A DNA stretch of 5,193 nt from assembly GCA_016212195.1 (NCBI GenBank), contig JACRGW010000126.1, forward strand, positions 1 through 5,193. Direction: 5' to 3'. Origin of the DNA: Nitrospirota bacterium. Lineage in GTDB: Bacteria; Nitrospirota; Thermodesulfovibrionia; JACRGW01. Position numbers and translations under genes: made by a program. Below, in pieces: positions 1-5,024 of the stretch. Below the pieces are notes generated by a model that did no database searches, was not told the origin of the DNA, and saw only the letters and a list, made by a program, of their open reading frames with translations. Numbering within the stretch: the first letter of the stretch is position 1; each line of letters starts with the position of its first letter.

Positions 1-827
1 CTCACATTATAAGCTGCGATAGGCATATCAAACTCATTTTTCATAAGGGCTATAATATCGAGATAAGCCAGAGCAGGCTTTACCATAATTATATCCGCAC
101 CTTCCTCGATGTCGAGCCTTGCCTCCCTGAGTGCTTCAATCGCATTGGGCGGATCCATCTGGTAAGAACGCCTATCCCCAAACCTTGGAGCAGAGTCACA
201 GGCCTCACGGAAGGGGCCGTAGTATGCCGAGGCATACTTCGCGGCATAGGACATAATCGGGATATTTTCGAAACCCTCTTTATTAAGGGTCTCCCTTATA
301 GCTCCAACTCTGCCATCCATCATATCAGATGGGGCAACCATATCAGCCCCTGCCTGTGCATGTGTCAAGGCCATTTTTGCAAGAAGCTCGAGAGTCGGAT
401 CATTCAATATCTCTTTACCCTTCACAAGACCACAGTGGCCGTGAGATGTAAACTCATCAATACATACATCTGTAATAATAACTACATCTTTTACTTCCTT
501 CTTTATTGCCCTGATTGCCCTCTGGACAATGCCATCAGGGTTATAGGCCTCTGAGCCAACCTCATCTTTTTTCTTAGGATCTGGTATCCCGAATAAAATA
601 ATAGCCGGAATGCCGAGAGACCTCACTTCCTTCACTTCTTTAATAAGATTATCTATTGAGAACCTATGGATACCCGGCATTGAGGATATTTCTTTTTTAA
701 CATTCTTTCCTTCAACCACAAACATTGGGTAGATTAAGTTATCTACCGAGAGCCTCGTCTCACGGATCATCCTCCTGAGGTTTTCATTCGCCCTCATCCG
801 CCTCGGCCTGTATCTTGGATAAAACAT
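1..827 (-). CDS. hemB: Delta-aminolevulinic acid dehydratase (porphobilinogen synthase), C-terminus cut off by the window
   Basis: This cytosolic enzyme condenses two molecules of 5-aminolevulinate into porphobilinogen, an early step shared by heme, siroheme and cobalamin synthesis. The visible 275 residues contain both Schiff-base lysines, Lys197 in MSYAAKYAS and Lys250 in MVKPALAYLD. They also contain the metal-site segment DVCIDEFTSHGHCG (residues 120-133) and the phosphate-free barrel strands typical of the family. The family is about 320-340 residues long, so roughly 50 residues lie beyond base 1. The ATG at 827-825 is preceded by AAGGAGGG at 843-836, nine bases away from the core, which fixes the start. 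The gene lies 49 nt behind cobA-hemD on the same strand and is probably in the same transcript. The metal site is odd: Cys122 and Cys132 are present, but the middle zinc cysteine is Asp124. The assignment is secure from the catalytic motifs. Confidence 0.97.
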   Translation of the reverse strand, partial: MFYPRYRPRRMRANENLRRMIRETRLSVDNLIYPMFVVEGKNVKKEISSMPGIHRFSIDNLIKEVKEVRSLGIPAIILFGIPDPKKKDEVGSEAYNPDGIVQRAIRAIKKEVKDVVIITDVCIDEFTSHGHCGLVKGKEILNDPTLELLAKMALTHAQAGADMVAPSDMMDGRVGAIRETLNKEGFENIPIMSYAAKYASAYYGPFREACDSAPRFGDRRSYQMDPPNAIEALREARLDIEEGADIIMVKPALAYLDIIALMKNEFDMPIAAYNV

Positions 828-851
828 CTATGAATCCCTCCTTTTTTCTTT

Positions 852-886
852 ACCCCGTTAGAAAGGGCATAACTTTCTAACGGGGT
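852..886 (-). promoter_or_regulatory. Perfect 14-bp inverted repeat between cobA-hemD and hemB
   Basis: The arms ACCCCGTTAGAAAG (852-865) and CTTTCTAACGGGGT (873-886) are exact reverse complements around a 7-base loop. The structure covers the TAG stop of cobA-hemD (879-877) and ends 8 bases before the hemB Shine-Dalgarno. It has no T-run on either strand: the minus strand continues TAAAGAAAAAAGG. A simple intrinsic terminator is therefore unlikely, and an mRNA processing, stability or translation-control hairpin is more plausible. The structure is seen directly; the role is inferred. Confidence 0.7.
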
Positions 887-2400
887 TGACTGAAATACTC
901 TACCAGGGCATCTACCATTGCTGAAGTAATATATTCTTCCGGCATAATATCAGTCTTAATACCCAGTTCTTCTGCGGTCTTCCTTGTTATGGGTCCGATA
1001 CATGCGACTATTACTCCATCTAAAAGTGCTTTTGCTTCCCTGCCAAACATCTCTAAAAAATTTTTTACAGTTGAGGAACTTGTGAAGGTTATGGCAGAAA
1101 CCTTCTTATCCATGAAATATTTCCTTGTCCAGTAAAGATCGGCTTCAGGCATCATTGTCCTGTAGGCCGGTACAACATCAACCTCTGCACCGATCCTCCT
1201 TAATTCGTCAGGAAGGACTTCTCTCGCTATCTCTGCCCTCGGGATGAGCACTCTTTTACCTTTAAGATCCTCTTTCCCAATTGTATCAATAATCGATTCA
1301 GCCCTGTATTCATCAGGAATAACATAGAGGTTAAGCCCGTATCTCTCAATCTCCTTCGCTGTCTTTGGCCCTATGGCGCAGATCTTAATTCCTTTCATAT
1401 CCCTTATATCTTTCTTGTTTACTTTGAGTCTCTCGAAGAACGGCCTGACACCATTCATACTTGTAAAAATTATCCAGTCATAACCCTCTATATCCGATAT
1501 CGCCCTGTCCATATCTCTCCAGCTTTTCGGGGGAACGATTTCTATAGTAGGAAACTCTATTACCTCTGCTCCGTAAAGCTGAAGGGTCTCTGAGAACTCC
1601 CTTGACTGTCCCTTTGGCCTTGTGACAATTATTCTTCTTCCGAAGAGGGGCCTCTTCTCAAACCAGCTTAACCTCCCCCTTAATTTGACGACATCACCAA
1701 CAACTACAATTCCTGGCGGACCGAACCCTCCTTCTTCTGCCTTGTTAATAATATCCCCTAAGTTCCCCACAATAGTTTTTTGGTCCGCCCTTGTCCCCCA
1801 CCTTATAAGAGCGATGGGAGTCCTTTGATTCCTCCCGTTCTCTATAAGTTTATTTATGATGTACGAAAGATTCTGTGAACCCATGAAAAAGACCAGTGTC
1901 CCTGCTGCTGTCGTAATCCTGTCCCAGGCAATCTTTGATTCCCTTGTAGGGTCTTCCTGACCCGTAATAAATGCTACAGTAGATGTATAATCCCTGTGTG
2001 TAAGAGGAATACCTGCATAGGCAGGTGCAGCAATAGCAGATGTTACACCAGGAACGATCTCAAATGGGATTCCTGCCTTCGCAAGCTCTTCTGCCTCCTC
2101 TCCACCCCTTCCGAATACAAAGGGGTCTCCCCCTTTAAGACGCGTAACTATCTTGCCTTCCCTTGCCCTTGAAATCATAAGTTCATTTATCCCTTCCTGG
2201 GAGTATACCCTCTCTCTTGCCTTCTTTCCAACATATATCTTTTCTGCAGATACCCTGACATGGGAGAGGAGCATTTCATTCGCAAGGTAGTCATAAATAA
2301 CAACATCTGCCATCTCGAGACAGTCCTTCCCTTTCAGTGTGAGGAGTTTTGGGTCTCCAGGTCCTGCACCAACTATATAGACCTTTCCCTCTCTATCCAA
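877..2400 (-). CDS. cobA-hemD: Fused uroporphyrinogen-III C-methyltransferase / uroporphyrinogen-III synthase
   Basis: This is a bifunctional cytosolic enzyme of 507 residues. The HemD half cyclises hydroxymethylbilane to uroporphyrinogen III. The CobA half methylates that product at C2 and C7 with S-adenosylmethionine to give precorrin-2 for siroheme or cobalamin. Residues 1-245 are the methyltransferase: GAGPGDP (11-17), RLKGGDPFVFGRGGEE (87-102), VPGVTSA (116-122), FFMGSQNL (171-178) and the closing PPGIVVVGDVV. Residues 250-505 are the synthase, beginning GRRIIVTRP and including DWIIFTSMNGV, ICAIGPKTA, RVLIPRAE and ITFTSSSTV. The start is TTG (2400-2398): an in-frame TAG lies immediately upstream, and GAGAGGGT (2415-2408) is the ribosome-binding site. 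The region upstream holds a terminator and a new promoter, so this gene begins its transcript, with hemB following. hemA and hemC, often found upstream, are absent here. The fusion itself is known in several phyla. Confidence 0.96.
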   Translation of the reverse strand: MDREGKVYIVGAGPGDPKLLTLKGKDCLEMADVVIYDYLANEMLLSHVRVSAEKIYVGKKARERVYSQEGINELMISRAREGKIVTRLKGGDPFVFGRGGEEAEELAKAGIPFEIVPGVTSAIAAPAYAGIPLTHRDYTSTVAFITGQEDPTRESKIAWDRITTAAGTLVFFMGSQNLSYIINKLIENGRNQRTPIALIRWGTRADQKTIVGNLGDIINKAEEGGFGPPGIVVVGDVVKLRGRLSWFEKRPLFGRRIIVTRPKGQSREFSETLQLYGAEVIEFPTIEIVPPKSWRDMDRAISDIEGYDWIIFTSMNGVRPFFERLKVNKKDIRDMKGIKICAIGPKTAKEIERYGLNLYVIPDEYRAESIIDTIGKEDLKGKRVLIPRAEIAREVLPDELRRIGAEVDVVPAYRTMMPEADLYWTRKYFMDKKVSAITFTSSSTVKNFLEMFGREAKALLDGVIVACIGPITRKTAEELGIKTDIMPEEYITSAMVDALVEYFSQPR

Positions 2401-2417
2401 CTAAATCACCCTCTCAA

Positions 2418-2450
2418 TGCAAAATTATCAATTAACATTTATAATTTGCA
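2418..2450 (-). promoter_or_regulatory. Leader hairpin next to the cobA-hemD ribosome-binding site
   Basis: TGCAAAATTAT (2418-2428) and ATAATTTGCA (2441-2450) are reverse complements except for one extra A, around a 12-base loop. The hexamer CAATGC also occurs twice, at 2415-2420 and 2449-2454. The hairpin lies in the predicted leader and abuts the Shine-Dalgarno at 2415-2408, so it could affect ribosome access. It is AT-rich and of moderate stability. I recognise no known riboswitch in this leader; in particular, I see no cobalamin-box features. Confidence 0.4.
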
Positions 2451-2489
2451 ATGCTAAATGATAACTTTAAAATGAATCTCCTTTTAAGG

Positions 2490-2518
2490 ATTTTAACTAC
2501 TTATCATTTGATTTTCAA
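2490..2518 (-). promoter_or_regulatory. Probable sigma-70 promoter for cobA-hemD-hemB
   Basis: Read on the minus strand, TTGAAA (2518-2513) is followed after exactly 17 bases by TAAAAT (2495-2490). Each hexamer is one change from consensus. Transcription would begin near 2483, giving a leader of about 80 nt before the TTG start. The site lies downstream of a strong terminator on the same strand, which supports a fresh start of transcription here. A weaker TTGCAA/TAATTT pair nearer the gene, with an 18-base spacer, is an alternative. Confidence 0.6.
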
Positions 2519-2553
2519 GGATTTTTACAGAAATGTAATTACTCAGAACTCTG

Positions 2554-2581
2554 TGGATACCCTTAAGGATATAGGTATCCA
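2554..2581. repeat. 8-bp inverted repeat upstream of the cobA-hemD promoter, possible operator
   Basis: TGGATACC (2554-2561) and GGTATCCA (2574-2581) are perfect reverse complements separated by 12 bases, which themselves start with the palindrome CTTAAG. The centre lies about 50 bases upstream of the -35 box, where activators often bind. No T-run follows, so it does not look like a terminator. The symmetry is seen directly; the operator role is a guess. Confidence 0.35.
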
Positions 2582-2604
2582 AGAGGTTCTTGTCTCAAGG
2601 AAGG

Positions 2605-2654
2605 AAAAAACAAAAAATCAGATACCTCTCTTAGATCTTCAAGAGTAGATATCT
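2605..2654 (-). terminator. Rho-independent terminator after the ACT-domain gene
   Basis: On the minus strand AGATATCT (2654-2647), a bulged A, and CTCTT (2645-2641) pair with AAGAG (2632-2628) and AGGTATCT (2627-2620). This gives a 13-bp stem with one G-U pair and an 8-base loop. Two bases later come six T, a G and six more T (2617-2605). It lies about 50 bases beyond the stop of the ACT-domain gene. It separates the ilvE/tRNA/ACT group from cobA-hemD. The stem is not very GC-rich, but the T-tract is strong. Confidence 0.78.
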
Positions 2655-2669
2655 ATGAAATCCAGCCCG

Positions 2670-2692
2670 CAGGCAAGCATTACGCTTACCTG
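2670..2692 (-). promoter_or_regulatory. Short hairpin just past the ACT-domain stop codon
   Basis: On the minus strand CAGGTAAGC (2692-2684) pairs with GCTTGCCTG (2678-2670) through nine pairs including one U-G, around a 5-base loop GTAAT. It starts 12 bases after the stop codon. On the plus strand the U-G pair becomes a C-A mismatch, so it fits an RNA read from the minus strand. No T-run follows. It may protect the 3' end of the message, with the terminator lying further on. Confidence 0.4.
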
Positions 2693-2704
2693 TTCAGCCA
2701 GTAC

Positions 2705-3106
2705 CTATTTTTTGTTTATCAACCCTATCGCCCTTTTATCATCCTCTGTTTTCAGGATACAGATCGAGGACTTGCCGGCAGAGGTCGTACCGAAAATATA
2801 GTTTATATTCATCCCTGCATCGCCAACCCTCTTTGCAACCTTCTGGAGTTCTCCCACCTTGTTTGACATCTCCACTGTTACTACCTCTTCCTCTTTAATC
2901 TCAATGCCTAAAGGTGCAATGACACGTTTCGTCTTTGCGGGGCTATCTGTTGAGAGCATAAAGACCGCCTTCTCTTCCCATTCATAGGCACATATGGCCT
3001 TGATATTTACCTTCGCTCCCGCAAGAGCAGTGGTAATCTCTGAAAGCAGACCCGCCCTGTTTTGCAGGGTAAAGCTAACCTGTTTTGCCTTCTTTGCTTT
3101 TGCCAT
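2705..3106 (-). CDS. Tandem ACT-domain protein (putative amino-acid-binding regulator)
   Basis: This is a small soluble protein of 133 residues with no catalytic domain, signal peptide or membrane segment. After a lysine-rich start (MAKAKKAK), residues 9-70 form one ACT fold and residues 75-133 a second. Each has the usual turn between the first strand and helix that lines the ligand site, NRAGLL (16-21) and SNKVGEL (81-87). ACT domains generally bind amino acids at dimer interfaces and control enzymes or transporters. Stand-alone tandem ACT proteins are common but mostly uncharacterised. The ATG at 3106-3104 has a perfect AAGGAGGT (3120-3113) six bases upstream. The neighbours are ilvE and tRNA-Leu upstream on the same strand, so a branched-chain amino acid is a reasonable guess for the ligand, but nothing in the protein proves it. 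The family call is strong; the function is unknown. Confidence 0.88.
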   Translation of the reverse strand: MAKAKKAKQVSFTLQNRAGLLSEITTALAGAKVNIKAICAYEWEEKAVFMLSTDSPAKTKRVIAPLGIEIKEEEVVTVEMSNKVGELQKVAKRVGDAGMNINYIFGTTSAGKSSICILKTEDDKRAIGLINKK

Positions 3107-3136
3107 GGTTCCACCTCCTTAAAGAGATATTTCTGT

Positions 3137-3155
3137 AGCCTTATTAATCAAGGCT
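3137..3155 (-). promoter_or_regulatory. Leader hairpin upstream of the ACT-domain gene
   Basis: AGCCTT (3137-3142) and AAGGCT (3150-3155) form a 6-bp stem with a 7-base loop ATTAATC. In the minus-strand transcript it would lie almost at the 5' end if the promoter at 3193-3166 is used, and 16 bases before the Shine-Dalgarno. There is no T-run, so it is not a terminator. A 5' hairpin can stabilise an mRNA; that role is inferred. Confidence 0.35.
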
Positions 3156-3165
3156 CACTATCTAT

Positions 3166-3193
3166 ATTTTACACGATTTTCATAAACTTTCAA
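3166..3193 (-). promoter_or_regulatory. Probable sigma-70 promoter for the ACT-domain gene
   Basis: On the minus strand TTGAAA (3193-3188) is followed after 16 bases by TAAAAT (3171-3166). The predicted start of transcription is near 3160, giving a leader of about 53 nt. I see no terminator between the tRNA and this gene, so read-through from ilvE and the tRNA is also possible. Confidence 0.5.
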
Positions 3194-3214
3194 CAGGTAT
3201 TATTTTATGTTGGA

Positions 3215-3299
3215 TGGTGCCGAAGGGGGGACTCGAACCCCCATAGGTTTCCCCAAACGCCCCTCAAACGTGCGTGTCTACCAGTTCCACCACTTCGGC
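3215..3299 (-). tRNA. tRNA-Leu (anticodon GAG)
   Basis: On the minus strand the acceptor arms GCCGAAG and CTTCGGC pair perfectly. The D-arm has the GTG/CAC stem of leucine tRNAs. The anticodon loop TTGAGGG carries GAG (complement of 3265-3263). A long variable arm (TGGG-GAAA-CCTA) marks a class II tRNA, and the T-arm GGGGG-TTCGAGT-CCCCC is perfect. CCA is encoded (3217-3215) after discriminator A. It reads CUC/CUU leucine codons. The anticodon stem is slightly weak: position 27 C faces 43 U, and 31 U faces 39 G. The 5' end lies one base after the ilvE stop codon, so it is either processed from the ilvE transcript or driven from inside ilvE. The only upstream match is a poor one (TTGACC at 3335-3330, no good -10). 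Confidence 0.96.
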
Positions 3300-3300
3300 T

Positions 3301-4215
3301 CTAAAGATATGTTAACCACTGGGAATAACGGTCAATCTTTCCATTCACAATATCAAAGAATATAGACTGAAGTCTCTTTGTCACAGGACCAGGTTTTCCC
3401 GGACCAATCATCCTGTGATCCACTTCCTTTATTGGAGTAATCTCGGCAGCAGTACCTGTAAAAAAAGCCTCATCAGAGATATATAACTCATCCCTTGTGA
3501 ATCTCTCTTCCACCACCTTAATCCCTTCATCTCCGGCTATCCTGATAACACTGTCCCTTGTTATCCCCTCAAGGATGGAGGTAAGGGGTGTAGTTTTTAC
3601 TATACCATTTCTTACAGTAAAGATATTTTCCCCACTCCCCTCAGAGATGTAACCCTCGGTGTCAAGAAGTAATGCCTCATCGAAACCTGAGGCTATCACC
3701 TCCCTCTTTGCAAGCTGGGAATTGACATAATTACCGCAGACCTTTGCCTTGGTCATGGATATATTCACATGGTGTCTGGTGTAAGAGGAGACCTTTACCC
3801 TTATACCGTTCTTAAGACCCTCATCCCCTAAGTATGCGCCCCAGGGCCATGTTGCAATTGAGACTCTTACTGGATTATCCCTGGAAAAAATGCCCATGGC
3901 ACCATAGCCGAGATAGACCAGAGGCCTGATATAACATTCCTCGAGACCATTCACCTTTATAGTATCTATTATTGCTCTGATGATCTCCTCCCTGGAGAAG
4001 GGAATATCTATCTGGCATATATGTGCACCTGTAAAGAGCCTGTCTACATGTTCCTTTAACCTGAATATGGCAGACCCTTTAACGCCTCTGTAGCATCTGA
4101 TTCCCTCAAAGACTCCGAGGCCGTAATGGAGGGTGTGGGTAAGGACATGGACATTGGCATCCTTCCAGCCAACCATCTTCCCATCCATCCATATCTTTTT
4201 CGCTTCCTGAATCAT
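3301..4215 (-). CDS. ilvE: Branched-chain amino acid aminotransferase
   Basis: This cytosolic PLP enzyme of fold type IV reversibly transfers the amino group between glutamate and the 2-keto acids of leucine, isoleucine and valine. It carries out the last step of their synthesis. The 304 residues match the usual length. Visible marks are IWMDG (8-12), the HTLHYGLGVFEGIR segment (27-40), and the PLP lysine Lys158 in AKVCGNY. Further on are GYISEGSGENIF (188-199), SILEGITRD (213-221) and TGTAAEITPI (253-262), the phosphate-binding end. The ATG at 4215-4213 gives the usual N-terminus, a few residues before IWMDG. No Shine-Dalgarno precedes it, and the best promoter starts transcription only about five bases upstream. 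The gene is followed at once by tRNA-Leu and then by an ACT-domain gene. D-amino acid transaminase and 4-amino-4-deoxychorismate lyase share the fold, but the overall pattern fits IlvE much better. Confidence 0.95.
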   Translation of the reverse strand: MIQEAKKIWMDGKMVGWKDANVHVLTHTLHYGLGVFEGIRCYRGVKGSAIFRLKEHVDRLFTGAHICQIDIPFSREEIIRAIIDTIKVNGLEECYIRPLVYLGYGAMGIFSRDNPVRVSIATWPWGAYLGDEGLKNGIRVKVSSYTRHHVNISMTKAKVCGNYVNSQLAKREVIASGFDEALLLDTEGYISEGSGENIFTVRNGIVKTTPLTSILEGITRDSVIRIAGDEGIKVVEERFTRDELYISDEAFFTGTAAEITPIKEVDHRMIGPGKPGPVTKRLQSIFFDIVNGKIDRYSQWLTYL

Positions 4216-4226
4216 GGTAGAATCAA

Positions 4227-4256
4227 ACTATATCAGAATTTTTAAATTCCTGTCAA
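4227..4256 (-). promoter_or_regulatory. ilvE promoter with a palindrome in its spacer
   Basis: On the minus strand a perfect TTGACA (4256-4251) is followed after 18 bases by TATAGT (4232-4227). Transcription should begin near 4220, only about five bases before the ATG. The spacer contains GAATTT (4236-4241) and AAATTC (4244-4249), a 6-bp inverted repeat around two bases. A repressor bound there would block RNA polymerase. The boxes are seen directly; the operator role is inferred. Confidence 0.65.
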
Positions 4257-4273
4257 CCACTTTTTTGGGAAAA

Positions 4274-4302
4274 TTGACAAACACGAAAATATGTGATATA
4301 CA
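4274..4302 (+). promoter_or_regulatory. Extended -10 promoter of the toxin-antitoxin operon
   Basis: A perfect TTGACA (4274-4279) is followed after exactly 17 bases by TATACA (4297-4302), which is preceded by the TGN of an extended -10 (4294-4296). Transcription should begin near 4309, leaving a leader of about 27 nt that ends in AAGGAGGT (4321-4328). It diverges from the ilvE promoter; the two -35 boxes are 17 bases apart. Confidence 0.7.
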
Positions 4303-4317
4303 TAAATCAGTATTTAT
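4290..4317. promoter_or_regulatory. Candidate antitoxin operator over the -10 box
   Basis: Two short inverted repeats overlap here. TATGT (4290-4294) with ACATA (4300-4304) covers the -10 box. ATAAAT (4302-4307) with ATTTAT (4312-4317) covers the predicted transcription start. Ribbon-helix-helix antitoxins usually bind such repeats to repress their own operon. In AT-rich DNA short palindromes also arise by chance, so this is tentative. Confidence 0.4.
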
Positions 4318-4335
4318 TATAAGGAGGTATATCGA

Positions 4336-4581
4336 ATGGAAAGACAGAATATTACCCTTTCCTTGCCAAAGGCATTATTAAAAAAGGCTAAGGTATTGGC
4401 GGCAAAGAAAGAGAAATCTTTGAGTGAGCTTATGAGAGAATCCCTTGAAGAAAAAATGAGGGAGGCAGCGGATTATAATAGGGCAAAAGAAAGGCATTTG
4501 AAAATACTTAGAAAAGGGTTTGACCTTGGGACAAAAGGACGTATAACGATTTCAAGAGAAGAGTTACATGAAAGAAGATAA
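4336..4581 (+). CDS. Ribbon-helix-helix antitoxin (VapB-type)
   Basis: This is a small basic DNA-binding protein of 81 residues, first gene of a two-gene toxin-antitoxin operon. Residues 4-42 look like a ribbon-helix-helix fold. A beta strand (NITLSLP, 5-11) would enter the DNA major groove. Helix 12-25 (KALLKKAKVLAAKK) follows, then a turn at EKSLS and helix 31-42 (ELMRESLEEKMR). The tail, including GFDLGTKGRITISREELHER, resembles the toxin-wrapping part of antitoxins paired with PIN toxins. The ATG is preceded by AAGGAGGT, seven bases away. Its stop overlaps the toxin start by 14 bases, which suits coupled translation. It would neutralise the toxin and repress the promoter. The pairing with a PIN toxin supports the role; the exact antitoxin family is not certain. 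Confidence 0.85.
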   Translation: MERQNITLSLPKALLKKAKVLAAKKEKSLSELMRESLEEKMREAADYNRAKERHLKILRKGFDLGTKGRITISREELHERR

Positions 4582-4993
4582 AGTCTTTTTGGACACTAAT
4601 GTTCTGGTTTACGCCCATGATGTTTCTGCAGGAGAAAAACATAAAATAGCCTCAGAGATTATGGAGAATTTATGGGATTCAGGACTCGGTATTCTCAGCA
4701 CCCAGGTATTGCAGGAATTTTTTTCAATAGTGACAAAGAAGATCCCTCAGCCATTATCTATAAGATCAGCTAAGGAAGTAATCAGTGTTCTTTTAACATG
4801 GGATGTTGTGGTCAATGATGGTAAGAGTATTTTAGAAGCGATAGATATCTATAAACAGCATAAATACTCATTCTGGGATTCTTTGATCATAGAGGCTGCA
4901 ATAAAAGGCAATGCCTCTTTGCTGTTATCGGAAGACTTACCAGACGGTCAGACTATTGATGGGTTAAAAATAGAAAACCCTTTTCTTCGCTAA
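4568..4993 (+). CDS. PIN-domain ribonuclease toxin (VapC-type)
   Basis: This 141-residue single PIN domain is the toxin of the pair. Such toxins are magnesium-dependent RNases that cut tRNA, rRNA or mRNA when freed from the antitoxin. The acidic metal-binding residues appear in order: Asp9 in FLDTNVLVY, Glu50 in STQVLQEFF, Asp104 in FWDSLIIEAA, and the cluster Glu122-Asp123 in LLLSEDLPDGQ. All catalytic positions seem intact, and the length is typical, so the gene looks functional. The start at 4568 lies inside the antitoxin gene, with the purine-rich AGAGAAGAG (4554-4562) as ribosome-binding site. There is no convincing terminator after the stop. The RNA target cannot be read from the sequence. 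The convergent-free, plus-strand module stands apart from the minus-strand metabolic genes, in keeping with a mobile accessory unit. Confidence 0.92.
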   Translation: MKEDKVFLDTNVLVYAHDVSAGEKHKIASEIMENLWDSGLGILSTQVLQEFFSIVTKKIPQPLSIRSAKEVISVLLTWDVVVNDGKSILEAIDIYKQHKYSFWDSLIIEAAIKGNASLLLSEDLPDGQTIDGLKIENPFLR

Positions 4994-5024
4994 GCTTAAG
5001 AATACCCCTTTTATCCGTTTACCT

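Noticed and set aside
360..554. Plus-strand open frame of 64 codons opposite hemB
   Set aside because: It lies fully antisense to a well-conserved gene, has no ribosome-binding site and gives a cysteine-rich sequence without family features.
852..886. The cobA-hemD/hemB hairpin as an intrinsic terminator
   Set aside because: No T-run follows on either strand, and hemB is close behind on the same strand with a good ribosome-binding site.
1622..1828. Plus-strand open frame of 68 codons opposite cobA-hemD
   Set aside because: It is the antisense shadow of the methyltransferase/synthase linker region, with proline- and leucine-rich low-quality protein and no start signal.
2260..2457. Plus-strand open frame of 65 codons opposite the cobA-hemD start
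   Set aside because: Most of it is antisense to the glycine-rich SAM loop region of cobA-hemD, and it has no ribosome-binding site.
2401..2490. Cobalamin or other known riboswitch upstream of cobA-hemD
   Set aside because: The leader is only about 80 nt and AT-rich, and lacks the conserved boxes and multi-helix shape of such riboswitches.
2451..2648. Plus-strand open frame of 65 codons in the gap between cobA-hemD and the ACT gene
   Set aside because: No Shine-Dalgarno, no recognisable family, and it runs through the minus-strand promoter and terminator, which explain this gap better.
3137..3155. The hairpin before the ACT gene as a terminator for the tRNA transcript
   Set aside because: Only six pairs and no T-run; it more likely lies in the leader of the ACT-gene transcript.
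3062..3304. Plus-strand open frame of 80 codons
   Set aside because: Its C-terminal half is the tRNA-Leu gene read backwards, giving the familiar GDSNPHR artefact of antisense tRNA, and its start is antisense to the ACT gene.
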